This document shows, piece by piece, positions 24,679 to 33,495 of a DNA stretch of 50,367 nucleotides; position 1 is the stretch's first letter; each line of letters begins with the position of its first letter. The notes beneath the pieces are model-generated. The model had not been told where the DNA came from, did not search any database, and was given only the letters and a program-made list of their open reading frames with translations. The stretch comes from Peterkaempfera griseoplana (GTDB lineage Bacteria; Actinomycetota; Actinomycetes; Streptomycetales; Streptomycetaceae): positions 1 to 50,367 of the forward strand of contig NZ_LIQR01000196.1 of NCBI RefSeq assembly GCF_001418575.1, written 5' to 3'. The translations under genes were made by a program, and so were the position numbers.

Positions 24679-26655
24679 TCAGTCGCTCAGCGCGGTGATC
24701 GTCAGGGTGGCGCGGTAGTCGCCCTTCTGGACGCTGTCCGGGATCTTCAGATCCAGGTCGGCGCCCAGCCGGGCGGAGCCGCGGGTGTGGCCCTGCTCGG
24801 CCGAGGCGAGTCCGCGGGAGACCGACAGACCCTTGCCCTGGTCGGTGTAGCCCGAGGCCACCGGCTTGCCGGCCGTGGCGCCCGCGCCGCCGTCGAGGAC
24901 GTACGGGGACCAACCGAGGTTGGCACCGGAGAACGTCTTGTCGCCGTCCTTGAAGTCGCTCACGTTGGCCGAGAGCGACCACGGGGCGAGCGAACGGCGG
25001 CTGTCCGACACGACGATCGGGTTGATCTTGCCGGACGCCTCGAAGTGGTCGCCGCCCAGCTCCTTGGCGGTGCCGAGGTCGACCAGGCCGTTGTAGCCGT
25101 CGATGGTCCAGCCGAACTCACCGGGGGCAACGTTGGGCACGTTGACCTGGAGGGACTGGCCGCCGCCGTTGTACGGGTGGATCTGCACCTTGTCGACGGC
25201 CGAGCCGACCGGCTGGCCCTCGGGGGTGTTGGTGCAGGACAGGCCCTGCTCGACCTCGGAGTTCGGGGCCGCGCAGGTGCCGCTGCGGAGGTTCTCCACC
25301 ACGAGCTTGTTGTTGCGCACCTGGACCTTGACGTAGGTGCGGACGTGCTCCTGGTTCTGAACCGAGTTGTACCAGTAGCTGTCCGGGTTGAGCGGGTCCG
25401 CACCGTTGCCGGCACCGCTGGTGCCGCTGCTGTCCGGCTTGGTGATGTCGTAGTACTTCGAGCCCGACGCGGAGTTCGCCGTCACGTACAGGACACCGCC
25501 GGGACCCGGGTACAGGTCCGCGGCACCGGGCTGCTCGGCCGGGTCGGCCTTCTCGCCGTTCTTGATCAGGTAGCTACGGGAGTAGCTGTGGTCATGACCC
25601 TGCAGCACCAGGTCGACGCCGAGCTTGGAGAAGGCGGTCGGGAAGTCGGTGCGACGGGTCTTGTTGTCGCCGTCCTTGGCGTGCGAGGCCGGCGAGTAGA
25701 TCGAGTGGTGGTAGACGAGCACCTTCCACTTGGCCTCGTCGCCGTGCTTGTTGATGACGTCGGTCACGTAGTTGATGTGCGCCGCGTCGCCGCCACCACC
25801 CGTGGCCGGGTTGTAGCTGTTGCTGTTCAGGTCGATGAACAGCACGTCCTTGTATATGTACCAGTAGTCGCCGCCGGACGAGGTGCCGCCCGGGTTCCCG
25901 TTCGAGTAGTACGGGGCCGTACGGTCGGTGTTCGGCGTGGTGAAGTGCTGCTCGTAGGCCTTGCCGCCGACGTCGTGGTTGCCGATGGTGGCAGCCCACG
26001 GGTACTGGCGCAGCCCGTCGGGAGCGAGGAACGAGTTCCACTGGGACTCGTTGTTCGCGGTCTCGACCTGGTCGCCACCGGACACCAGGAGCTCGGCGTT
26101 CGGGTTGGCCGCCAGCGACACCTTGACGGTGTCCTCCCAGCCGGCCTGGTCGGACGCCAGGTTGCCGGACGAGCCGATCTGCGGGTCGCCGTAGAACAGG
26201 AAGTCGAAGTCGCCCTCGAAGTCCTGCGTCTTGAAGGAGTACGTCTGCGACCAGTTGCCCTCGGAGCCGACGCGGTAGGAGTACTGCGTCTTCTCCTTCA
26301 GGCCGGTGATGGTCGCGTGGCGGTTGAAGCCGCCGCTGGTGGCGATGTTCGCCGCGCCGGTGGCGTCGAAGCTGACGGCGTCGGCCGGGAACTCGCCGTT
26401 GACCAGCTGCGTGGTCGGGGCGACCTGGAGCTTCTGCGCGGTGTCGGCCGAGGAGTACCAGGTCACGGTGCGCTGGGACTCGTTGGCGCCCACGCCGAGG
26501 ACGATGCCGGTCAGAGTGGCGGATTCGGCGGCGCTGGCGGACGACGTCAGACCGCTGCCGAGGGCCAGGGTCAGGCCCAGGAATGCCGCCGTGGCCCCAG
26601 TGGCCATGCGGCGCCGCACAGGCCCGGAGGCCTGTGTCGGGGAGTTCGATGTCAT
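24679..26655 (-). CDS. Secreted purple-acid-phosphatase-like phosphoesterase with C-terminal WxL-like domain
   Basis: 658 residues. The ATG at 26655 has GGAAAG upstream. Signal peptide with Arg cluster VRRRMATGATAAFLGLTLAL, cleaved near SASAAES (Tat-compatible, no strict twin-Arg consensus). Fn3-like domain ~45-155 (TGLKEKTQYSYRVG). Metallophosphatase ~160-445: FLFYGDPQIG (first metal Asp), VSGGDQVE, ATIGNHDVGG, VYHHSIYSPASH and VLQGHDHSYSRS provide the dinuclear site. A linker with CTNTPEGQPVG leads to a C-terminal ~165-residue beta domain with WSLSANVSDF and final GDYRATLTITALSD, the WxL arrangement. Substrate would be an exposed phosphomonoester or diester. AT-richer, structured leader; possible phosphate control is weak. 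Transcribed towards the DUF916 gene. Confidence 0.88.
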   Translation of the reverse strand: MTSNSPTQASGPVRRRMATGATAAFLGLTLALGSGLTSSASAAESATLTGIVLGVGANESQRTVTWYSSADTAQKLQVAPTTQLVNGEFPADAVSFDATGAANIATSGGFNRHATITGLKEKTQYSYRVGSEGNWSQTYSFKTQDFEGDFDFLFYGDPQIGSSGNLASDQAGWEDTVKVSLAANPNAELLVSGGDQVETANNESQWNSFLAPDGLRQYPWAATIGNHDVGGKAYEQHFTTPNTDRTAPYYSNGNPGGTSSGGDYWYIYKDVLFIDLNSNSYNPATGGGGDAAHINYVTDVINKHGDEAKWKVLVYHHSIYSPASHAKDGDNKTRRTDFPTAFSKLGVDLVLQGHDHSYSRSYLIKNGEKADPAEQPGAADLYPGPGGVLYVTANSASGSKYYDITKPDSSGTSGAGNGADPLNPDSYWYNSVQNQEHVRTYVKVQVRNNKLVVENLRSGTCAAPNSEVEQGLSCTNTPEGQPVGSAVDKVQIHPYNGGGQSLQVNVPNVAPGEFGWTIDGYNGLVDLGTAKELGGDHFEASGKINPIVVSDSRRSLAPWSLSANVSDFKDGDKTFSGANLGWSPYVLDGGAGATAGKPVASGYTDQGKGLSVSRGLASAEQGHTRGSARLGADLDLKIPDSVQKGDYRATLTITALSD

Positions 26656-26716
26656 CAGTTTGCTTTCCTTTTATGCCCACACGGGCACATGGGGTTGACT
26701 CCTTTAAGGTTTCATT

Positions 26717-26760
26717 ACCTGGTTAACCCCCTGCGAATGGGATCTTGTGGGCGGCTGAAC
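26717..26760 (-). promoter_or_regulatory. Possible PhoP-type direct repeats upstream of the phosphoesterase
   Basis: On the minus strand GTTCAGCCGCC (26760-26750) and GTTAACCAGGT (26727-26717) resemble PHO-box 11-mers (GTTCACC core) and are spaced exactly 33 bases (three 11-base units) apart, but the two intervening units do not match. Weak. Confidence 0.25.
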
Positions 26761-26783
26761 TTCCCCGAAGGACTGACACGGCC

Positions 26784-27992
26784 TCAGGATCCGGATATGC
26801 GTTGCGCGAACCACAGCAGCCCCATGACGGCCACTCCCGCGGAGACCGCACCGGTGGCCCAGAGCCCGGCCCTCGGCGCACGACGGCGCAGCACGGCCAG
26901 CAGCGGGAAGACGGCGGCGATGATCGCCAGCTGCACGAACTCGATGCCGATGTTGAACACCAGCAACGACCACAGCAGGGTCCACGACCACGCCGCGTCG
27001 ATCCCCAGCGCGCCCGCGAAGCCCAGACCGTGCACCAGGCCGAAGCAGAACACGACCCCGAGGCGGGTCCACCCCGCACGGTCGAGGCTGAAGTGACCGC
27101 CGTCCCCGGTCTCCAGGTCGGCCGCGTGGTCGCCGCGCCGCCAGATCCGCCACAGGTACCAGCCGGCGACGACGGCGATCGACAGCGCGATGACCGGCTC
27201 CACCACCCTCGCCGGCACCTCGACCAGTCCCAGCGCGGCGAGCATGAAGGTCACCGAGTGGGCCAGGGTGAAACTGGTGGCCGCGAGCACGATCTCCCGC
27301 GGCCGCCGCGACCCGGCGATGAGCGCCAGCAGGAACAGGATGTGGTCGATCCCGCTCAGCAGATGCTCGGCGCCCAGACGGAAGAACTCCCAGAACCGCT
27401 GGTACCAGGACTGCCCGATCGAGAAGGACGGATGGGCCGCGTCGAGCGCGGCACTCCCTGACGCGCCGTCGAGCCGGTAGGTGACGATCGTCTTGGTGTC
27501 CTTGACGAAGTTCTCCGCGTCGGGGAACAGCCCGCTGCGCACCTCGATGTTCTCGCCCCGCTCAGGACAGGCCCAGTCCAGCAGCAGTCCGGCGTACGGC
27601 ACGCCCTCCTGCTGCCCCATGGTGAAGCCGCCGACCTGGTGGGGGGTGCAGGCCCGCCCGGCCGAGGTGACCTGGAAGCGCTTGGCGACATAGCCGACGG
27701 CGGACTGCGCATGGGCGGTGAGCGCCGCGGCCTGTTCGCCGGCGTCGCCCGCGTCGAAGGCGGCGGTGCCCCTGCGGAAAAGGGGGTCGTCATGCTCGGA
27801 GTCGGCAGCGGAGACGACCAGCAGGTCGTACTCCAGCCTCAGTGACGTCCGTACCTGAGTCCCGTCCCCGTCGGTGACGTCGACATAGGCGGTCGAGGTG
27901 AACCCGTGGGCGGACGCCGGCTGCCCGGCTGCGAGAAAGGCGATCAGTACGGTGGTGATCCCGACGAGAGTGCGCCGGACCCGGTGTGACAT
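26784..27992 (-). CDS. HupE/UreJ family membrane protein with large extracytoplasmic domain
   Basis: 402 residues. ATG at 27992 with a GAAGGAG site. Signal peptide MSHRVRRTLVGITTVLIAFL, cleaved near ASAHG. Residues ~30-205 are extracytoplasmic beta-rich (TSLRLEYDLLVVSAADSEHD; two Cys in RACTPHQ and DWACPER). From ~210 the HupE/UreJ_2 membrane part follows, with the signature HLLSGIDHILFLLALIAGSR, then TSFTLAHSVTFMLAALGLVE and CFGLVHGLGFAGALG; His and Asp in the helices could bind a metal ion such as Ni2+ or Co2+, or may only be structural. First of the same-strand trio with the phosphoesterase (128-base gap) and DUF916 protein. Confidence 0.85.
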   Translation of the reverse strand: MSHRVRRTLVGITTVLIAFLAAGQPASAHGFTSTAYVDVTDGDGTQVRTSLRLEYDLLVVSAADSEHDDPLFRRGTAAFDAGDAGEQAAALTAHAQSAVGYVAKRFQVTSAGRACTPHQVGGFTMGQQEGVPYAGLLLDWACPERGENIEVRSGLFPDAENFVKDTKTIVTYRLDGASGSAALDAAHPSFSIGQSWYQRFWEFFRLGAEHLLSGIDHILFLLALIAGSRRPREIVLAATSFTLAHSVTFMLAALGLVEVPARVVEPVIALSIAVVAGWYLWRIWRRGDHAADLETGDGGHFSLDRAGWTRLGVVFCFGLVHGLGFAGALGIDAAWSWTLLWSLLVFNIGIEFVQLAIIAAVFPLLAVLRRRAPRAGLWATGAVSAGVAVMGLLWFAQRISGS

Positions 27993-28164
27993 GTTGCTCC
28001 TTCAGGTTGCCAGTGCACGGTGCAGGTCATGGGTGAACGGAAACCGGCCCGTTGGCGAACCTCGGAACAACAAGCCTCAGAACAGCGCCTGCGGGGGAGG
28101 GCAGCGGGCGATCGGATAGCAGGATGGAGGCGCACCACCCGCCACCACCCGGAGGACGATCACC

Positions 28165-28848
28165 TTGCGCCCCCCGCTTCCGACCGCTGCCGTACTCACG
28201 GCGGCCGCCGCAGTGGCCGCCGCACTGGCCGGCGGATGCAGCTCCGCCGACAGCTGGTCGCAGCCGCATCCCGCGCCCACCCCCGTCGGCACTCTCGGCC
28301 CGGGGTTCATCGACCCCGCCACGCCGCCGTCCCCGGAGGCGACCATCACCCCCCGGCCCGGCTCCTGGGCCGGGGTCCATCCGCCGAAGGGCTACCGTGT
28401 GGTGCTGGTCACGGCCGGTGCCGACCGTCCGACCAAGGCCCTCGTGTCGGCGGTGCAGGACTGGGCCAACGACGAGCACGTCGACCTCAGGACGGTGGCC
28501 GCAGACGCCCCGCCGGACTACGTGCCCAGCCTCAGCAAGGCCCTCGGGATGAAACCGGACCTCATCGTCAGCGCGGGCAACGACCTGGTCGACCCGCTCG
28601 CCATGGTCACCCCGAACCATCTGTCCCAGCAGTTCCTGGTGGTGGGCGCAGAACTGGCCGAGCCCACCAGGAACGTCACCGCGGTCGACTGGTCCGGCGC
28701 GTCGTTCCGCGGGGAGGGACTGGGCATGTCGTCGACGTACAACGCCGAGTCGTTCACCGCGGCGCGCTGCGCGGCGGCCATCGACGCGGGCGTTGCGGCG
28801 GTGCTCAACGACAGGACCGGGATCGTGGTCTGGCTCGACGCCGTGTGA
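28165..28848 (+). CDS. BMP family-like substrate-binding lipoprotein, short form
   Basis: 227 residues. TTG start at 28165 with a strong GGAGGACG at 28151-28158. Lipoprotein signal PTAAVLTAAAAVAAALAGGC with lipidated C25 and a Pro/Thr-rich linker. The remaining ~150 residues match the C-terminal half of basic membrane protein (nucleoside-binding) lipoproteins: MKPDLIVSAGNDLVDPLA, then SQQFLVVGAELAEPTRNVTA and a glycine-rich EGLGMSSTYN. The family is usually ~340 residues, so this is a reduced form lacking one lobe element. No permease or ATPase gene adjoins. Confidence 0.65.
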   Translation: MRPPLPTAAVLTAAAAVAAALAGGCSSADSWSQPHPAPTPVGTLGPGFIDPATPPSPEATITPRPGSWAGVHPPKGYRVVLVTAGADRPTKALVSAVQDWANDEHVDLRTVAADAPPDYVPSLSKALGMKPDLIVSAGNDLVDPLAMVTPNHLSQQFLVVGAELAEPTRNVTAVDWSGASFRGEGLGMSSTYNAESFTAARCAAAIDAGVAAVLNDRTGIVVWLDAV

Positions 28849-29162
28849 CGGGGGACGACAGACCCGGCCGGCCGGGGCGCGGGCCGATCGGGTCGGGCGC
28901 GCTGCCGGGGCCGGAGGGGCCGGTCGTACGACCCGCCGCGCGTATCGGCGCTTCCAGGCGCTTCCGGGCGTGAGTACGCGGGGTGGAGGATCCGTGTGAT
29001 CCGGCGACCTGCGCTGGCCGGTCCTCGCGGACGGTTGGCGCGTGCCGCCCGCGGGAGGCGATCCTCCTGCTCGGTCAGATCAACCGAGTGGTGGCCGCCG
29101 CGGACCCCGTACCTGGGGGAGATGGGACTGGCGCTCTGCCGGCTGATCCACCGCCGCCGGAA
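28849..29162. other. Intergenic region, 314 bases
   Basis: Between the BMP-like and HxlR genes; no convincing gene, RNA or hairpin seen. Confidence 0.45.
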
Positions 29163-29546
29163 TCAACTCGCCGCGCGGGCTTGAAGAGCAGCCGCGGTTT
29201 CCGCTGCCTCCTGGAAGGCGACGATGGCCTCGCCGTGCTCCCTCGCCCAGGTGGTCAGGACTTCGATGGGTTCGATGAGGGTCCGGCCGAGGTCGGTGAG
29301 GCTGTACTCGACCTCCCGTGGCGCCTTGGCGTGGCGCTCGACCAGGCCGTACTGCTGGAGTCGGCGCAGGGTCTGGGTGAGGACCTTGCGTGAGATGCCG
29401 CCGATGAGGTCGACGAGGTGGCCGTGCCGACGAGGCTGATGGCTGAGTCCGAAAAGCACGAGCACGGCCCATTTGTCGGAGATGATGTCGATTGCCAGTC
29501 GTGTCGGACAGTCGGCGAGGAAGGCCGGTTCAGCCGTGTTCTGCAT
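29163..29546 (-). CDS. HxlR family transcriptional regulator
   Basis: 127 residues, winged HTH. The ATG at 29546 gives the typical length and start (MQNTAEPAFLADCPTRLAID); the longer frame to 29924 is a shadow of the neighbouring gene. Cys13 matches the redox-sensing Cys position often found in HxlR proteins. The core IISDKWAVLVLFGLSHQPRR, LIGGISRKVLTQTLRRLQQY and GLVERHAKAPREVEYSLTD is canonical. Divergent from the MDR at 29635 with short direct repeats in between, so it is likely the repressor or thiol sensor of that gene. Confidence 0.93.
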   Translation of the reverse strand: MQNTAEPAFLADCPTRLAIDIISDKWAVLVLFGLSHQPRRHGHLVDLIGGISRKVLTQTLRRLQQYGLVERHAKAPREVEYSLTDLGRTLIEPIEVLTTWAREHGEAIVAFQEAAETAAALQARAAS

Positions 29547-29553
29547 GGAAATC

Positions 29554-29573
29554 GAAGGTACCAGAAGGTAACC
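29554..29573. promoter_or_regulatory. Candidate HxlR operator (tandem GAAGGTA)
   Basis: GAAGGTA at 29554-29560 and 29564-29570, one helical turn apart, within GAAGGTACCAGAAGGTAACC. It lies between the divergent start codons (29546 and 29635). Confidence 0.5.
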
Positions 29574-29634
29574 GAGGGCTCCGTAACGTCTTTGGAGAGC
29601 AGGCGGACAGCGCCGGACGAGAAGGAGCATTCCC

Positions 29635-30615
29635 ATGCCACGAGTCGTTGTGTTCGATGAATTCGGCGGACCCGATGTCCTGCGTGTCGTCGACGAACCG
29701 CTGGTCGAGCCCGCAGCCGACGAGGTGCGGGTCAGGATCGAGGCGTTCGCGGTCAACCCGCTGGACCAGCTGATGCGGTCCGGGAATTCGCCCGCGCCCG
29801 TCCCCCTGCCCCACGCCCGCCTCGGCGTTGAGGGAACCGGAGTCGTCGACGCGCTGGGCTCCCAGGTCACCGGGCTGGAGATCGGCACGCCGGTGATCCT
29901 CGCGGCCGTCCCGGACGCGCACATCCGGGGCAGCTACGCCGAGTACACCACCCTCCCCGCGAGCCGGGTCGTCGCCCGGCCTGCCGGGCTCGGGATCACG
30001 GAGGCGGCGGCGGTCTGGGTCGCGTTCAGCACCGCTTACGGCGCGCTCGTCGAGAAGGCGGGGATGCGGCCGGGTGACCACGTGCTGATCTCCGCCGCCA
30101 CCAGCGGCGTCGGCCGCGCGGCGATACAGATCGCCAACCAGATCGGCGCCGTGCCCATCGCGCTCACCCGGCACGCCGCGAGGACGGACGACCTGCTCGA
30201 CGCCGGTGCCGCCGCGGTCGTGGCCACCGATCAGGTGGACGTCGCGGACACTGTCCGCCGGTACACCGGTGGGGCCGGCGCCGACATCGTTCTCGATGTC
30301 GTGATGGGTCCCGGCCAGCAGGATCTTCTGAAGGCGGCACGTCCCGGCGGGACGCTGGTCGCCGCGGGGTTCCTGGATCCCCGGCCCACACCCTTCCCGG
30401 CGGGCGCACTCACGGTCTTCGGCTACCGGAGCTTCGAGCACACCCTCGACCCGGTGGTGGTGAAGCGCATGGCGGCCTTCCTCAACGCCGGTGTGCGCCT
30501 GGGCGCGCTGCGGCCGGCCGTCGGCGACGTGTTCAGCCTCGACGACATCGTCAAGGCACACCTTCACCTTGAGCAGGGGCTCCACGCCGGAAGGAAGATC
30601 GTCGTCACGGTCTGA
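29635..30615 (+). CDS. NADP-dependent MDR oxidoreductase
   Basis: 326 residues. The ATG at 29635 has GAAGGAG upstream. GroES-like domain with GVEGTGVVDALGSQV but no zinc ligands; Rossmann part with HVLISAATSGVGRAAIQIAN (quinone reductase-type nucleotide loop) and ADIVLDVVMGPGQQ. C-terminal LDDIVKAHLHLEQGLHAGRK and IVVTV end as in the family. Reduces quinones or enones with NADPH, probably detoxification. Divergent from HxlR; followed by a 22-bp hairpin. Confidence 0.92.
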   Translation: MPRVVVFDEFGGPDVLRVVDEPLVEPAADEVRVRIEAFAVNPLDQLMRSGNSPAPVPLPHARLGVEGTGVVDALGSQVTGLEIGTPVILAAVPDAHIRGSYAEYTTLPASRVVARPAGLGITEAAAVWVAFSTAYGALVEKAGMRPGDHVLISAATSGVGRAAIQIANQIGAVPIALTRHAARTDDLLDAGAAAVVATDQVDVADTVRRYTGGAGADIVLDVVMGPGQQDLLKAARPGGTLVAAGFLDPRPTPFPAGALTVFGYRSFEHTLDPVVVKRMAAFLNAGVRLGALRPAVGDVFSLDDIVKAHLHLEQGLHAGRKIVVTV

Positions 30616-30813
30616 GCCGGGACGCCCAGCCCTCTCGGTGGGGGCAGGGGCGTTGCGGATCCTTGGGGCCGTCAGGGCTCGTGCACAGGACCTCGGGCCG
30701 ACGCCGGGATCTGGTCGCCGGGGGTGTGGGTCGGCACGGGCGTCCCGCTGGTGTCCCGTGATCACGGGCTGCTTCAGGCCCGTTCGTGCCGGGCGAGCGG
30801 GCGCACGTGCATG

Positions 30814-30860
30814 GGTGATGGTCCGGTGCCTGGCCGTTGGCCGGGCACCGGACCATCACC
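30814..30860. terminator. 22-bp stem-loop, bidirectional terminator
   Basis: Arms 30814-30835 and 30839-30860 pair with a single G-T wobble and a 3-base loop, between the convergent MDR and epoxide hydrolase genes. Confidence 0.85.
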
Positions 30861-30972
30861 ACCCGTACCTCCGCGGCGAATACCCGGTGGTGGCGGCGTA
30901 CGAACGACGACCGGGGCGAACGGGTCGACGGCGCCAAGCGCCGGCCCCCGGCGGGGGCGAGAGGTCACCGCG

Positions 30973-32052
30973 TCACTTGTGCGGCCGGTGTCCGAGTGCG
31001 ACGGCCCTGCGGAGGTCCTCGGCGTAGCGGTGGGGCTGTTCCCAGGCCGCGAAGTGGCCGCCGGTCTCGTGCTCGACGAACTCCTGCACATTGACGTACC
31101 GGGCGGCGAACGAGCGGGGCGCAGGTTTGGTGTCGTGGGCGAAGGCGCTGAGAACGGTCGGCGCCGGCACGTACGGCGCCGGGGCGGCGAACTCGGCGTA
31201 CGGCGCGAAGGAGGTTCCGATCGTGTTCGTGAACCAGTAGGCGCTGATCCAGGTGAGCAGCTCCTCCTCCTCGAACGGGACGTCCGACCAGCTCTGCAGC
31301 TTCTCGACGATCCAGGCCGCGAGCCCCGCCGGCGAATCCGCCAGTGCGGGCGCGAGGGTGTGCGGTTTGGTGGACTGCTGCGCGATGTACCCGCCTTCGG
31401 CGCGCTGCCACCGCGCCACGGTGTCGAGATAGGCGAGCTCCTCCGCGTCCAGTGCGGACCGGTCCGCGAAGACCGCGTGCAGCGGCGAGACGTTCGTCAG
31501 GTGCAACGCCGCCACCCGGTCCGGGTGCGACACGGCGAGCTGTTCGGCGACGTCCGCCCCGACATCGCCGCCGGACACGACGTAGCGGTCGTACCCGAGT
31601 GCCTGCACGGCTCCGGCCGTGAGCGAGGCCATCGCGGCGACGGTCATCCCGGGCTGCGTCAGCTCGTGTGCGAACGGGAAGCCCGGGAGGGCGGGGACGA
31701 CCACGTTCAGGTCTTCGAGCAGGGGGAGCACCCTCTGGAAGCGGAGTACCGAGTCGGGCCATCCGTGCAGCAGGACCACCACCGGGGCGTCGGCGGTGGC
31801 GCGTTGGTGCACGACGCGCAGCGCGCGGTCACCGGAGCCGGTGGTCTCCCACGGCAGGTCGAGGATGCGGGCCTCCTGAGCCCGCCAGTCGAAGCGGTCG
31901 CGCCACGACGTGAGCAGGCCGGCGAGAAAGCCGGCGTCGGTGCCCCGCTCCCATCCGACCCCCTGCGGCAGGGGTGGCCTTCGCGTCGCGGCGAGGCGTC
32001 GACGCAGGTCGTCCACCTCGGAATCGGGGACGGGGCTGAGCGGCAGAGGCAT
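30973..32052 (-). CDS. Epoxide hydrolase (alpha/beta hydrolase with EHN domain)
   Basis: 359 residues. N-terminal epoxide hydrolase domain (1-85, SEVDDLRRRLAATRRP). Oxyanion HGWP at 96-99, nucleophile D163 in SGGDVGADVAE; the charge-relay His is probably in GGHFAAWEQPHRYAED. The start is uncertain: the ATG at 32052 has no ribosome-binding site, but TATGGT sits seven bases upstream, so a leaderless transcript is likely; ATGs further upstream lie inside the operators. Hydrolyses epoxides to diols. Divergent from TetR at 32120 with two twin palindromes between, so it is likely inducible. Confidence 0.88.
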   Translation of the reverse strand: MPLPLSPVPDSEVDDLRRRLAATRRPPLPQGVGWERGTDAGFLAGLLTSWRDRFDWRAQEARILDLPWETTGSGDRALRVVHQRATADAPVVVLLHGWPDSVLRFQRVLPLLEDLNVVVPALPGFPFAHELTQPGMTVAAMASLTAGAVQALGYDRYVVSGGDVGADVAEQLAVSHPDRVAALHLTNVSPLHAVFADRSALDAEELAYLDTVARWQRAEGGYIAQQSTKPHTLAPALADSPAGLAAWIVEKLQSWSDVPFEEEELLTWISAYWFTNTIGTSFAPYAEFAAPAPYVPAPTVLSAFAHDTKPAPRSFAARYVNVQEFVEHETGGHFAAWEQPHRYAEDLRRAVALGHRPHK

Positions 32053-32070
32053 GTGTACAACCATACACAT
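32051..32070. promoter_or_regulatory. TetR operator 1 (20-bp palindrome)
   Basis: ATGTGTACAACCATACACAT: perfect 7-base arms around CAACCA. It touches the epoxide hydrolase ATG, so binding would block a leaderless transcript at its start. Confidence 0.7.
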
Positions 32071-32071
32071 C

Positions 32072-32091
32072 ATGTGTTCGCTCGTACACAT
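32072..32091. promoter_or_regulatory. TetR operator 2 (20-bp palindrome)
   Basis: ATGTGTTCGCTCGTACACAT: six-base arms ATGTGT/ACACAT identical to operator 1, one base away. Centre-to-centre distance 21 bp, about two helical turns, on the same face of the DNA. Confidence 0.7.
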
Positions 32092-32119
32092 CGTGCCCGG
32101 CCGGGGATACCCTGTGCGC

Positions 32120-32698
32120 ATGAGAACCGCGACGGCACAGCCCAAGGACGCCTCACGCACCCGTGAACGGCTCCTTGTCGCGGCACGGCGCGAGTTCGCA
32201 CGCGTCGGGTTCGCCCGCACGACGGTCCGCGCCATCGCCACCGCCGCGGACGTGTCGCCGAACCTCATCACCCGGTACTTCGGTGGCAAGGACGGCCTGT
32301 TCGTCGCCGCCACCGAGGTCCACCTCACGCTCGACCGCCTCTTCGACGGCCCACGCGACTCGCTCGGGCGCCGGATGGCCGAGGGCATCGTCGACCGGTG
32401 GACCACGATGGAAGGCGAGGACCCGCTCCTGGTGCTGCTTCGCGCCGCAGGTGAACGAGGCGAGGCGGCCGAGGCGCTCTCGACCTTTCTCGACCAGGAG
32501 TCACTCCAGCCACTGCGGCGACAGCTGCTCCGCTACGGCATGACCGACGACGAAGCCACCGCCCGCGCCCAGGCCGTCGACATCTTCGTCCTCGGCATCT
32601 CCGCACGACTTCGCGTACTCCGCGACGACCTCGGCGACAGCGAGGCGCTGAAGGGCTGGATCGCCGTCACCATCCAGCGGCTCGTGGACGCCCCGTAG
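32120..32698 (+). CDS. TetR/AcrR family transcriptional regulator
   Basis: 192 residues; ATG at 32120. HTH ~20-62: LLVAARREFARVGFARTTVR, then IATAADVSPNLITRYFGGKD. The C-terminal domain (DRLFDGPRDSLGRRMAEGI, LLVLLRAAGERGEAAEALST) is of the TetR_C type common in Streptomyces (TetR_C_17-like look). Divergent from the epoxide hydrolase; the two 20-bp palindromes lie 29 bases upstream of its start, so autoregulation is expected. Confidence 0.93.
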   Translation: MRTATAQPKDASRTRERLLVAARREFARVGFARTTVRAIATAADVSPNLITRYFGGKDGLFVAATEVHLTLDRLFDGPRDSLGRRMAEGIVDRWTTMEGEDPLLVLLRAAGERGEAAEALSTFLDQESLQPLRRQLLRYGMTDDEATARAQAVDIFVLGISARLRVLRDDLGDSEALKGWIAVTIQRLVDAP

Positions 32699-33495
32699 AA
32701 CACGCCTGTGGTCGCAGGCGCCGGAGCCGGCCTCCGCCGGTCCGGAGACGATCGGGACGGCCCTGGCCTGCGACCGGTGGGGCGGCGCGCAAGGCTTACC
32801 GCTCTCGACCTCACGAGCAGTGACTCCGGCCTCGAAACGCTCGTCGACCTCGGGATCCCCGCCGTCCTCACCTACGCCGCCATCCGAGCAGGCAAGGCCG
32901 CAGTCCGCAGCGGCGGCGCCGGCCGCAGCCGCCAACGCAAGGAAGGGGCGCCCGGCGGCCGTGGGAAAGCTGACGGCCCACCCCCGAACACAGCCGAGCC
33001 GAGCGGGCCGCGCAAGTCCCCAGGGCCGGCCGACGGCACTCCGGCCAACCCCCTATACGGGAGACCGCCGGTCAGTTACTGTGTGCGTGCTGCAGCCCGA
33101 CCCCATCGATGTTTGCAGCAAAGCCCCCGTGGCTCCAAGCCCGGGGGCTCAGCCATGCCCTGCCCCACCCGTCGCGGGCGCTACCGTCGTGGGGTCTGCC
33201 GTGACCAGTCGAGACCGCGCGAGCGGACCACCGGGCCACCTGTCGAGCGCCATCACCAACCCGGCGGCACCGGTCGACGTGGAGGCGGCCGCGAAGGCAC
33301 CGAGCGTCACCGCTCTGGGCATCAACGCCGTGTTCGCCGAAGGCGTCCGCCCGGCGCCCACGCGACCGCCACCCCGAGATACGCCGGACCGTCGGCCGCT
33401 CTGATGCGAGGCGCTTGTCGCCGGGCAACGTTCAGACATCACGATCCAGCATTCGAACAGCGCCGCAAGGCTGACAGCTCCTCGGGGCACCGCTA
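32699..33495. other. Region of about 800 bases without a supported gene
   Basis: A plus-strand stretch near 32820-32930 has good GC3 and protein-like sequence (GLETLVDLGIPAVLTYAAIR) but no credible start and a degenerate continuation, so it may be a gene scrap. Stem-loop AGCCCCCG (33122-33129) / CGGGGGCT (33142-33149). The last bases abut the IS fragment. Confidence 0.4.

Noticed and set aside
26717-26760. True PHO box
   Set aside because: Only two of four 11-mers resemble the consensus; kept only as a weak regulatory feature.
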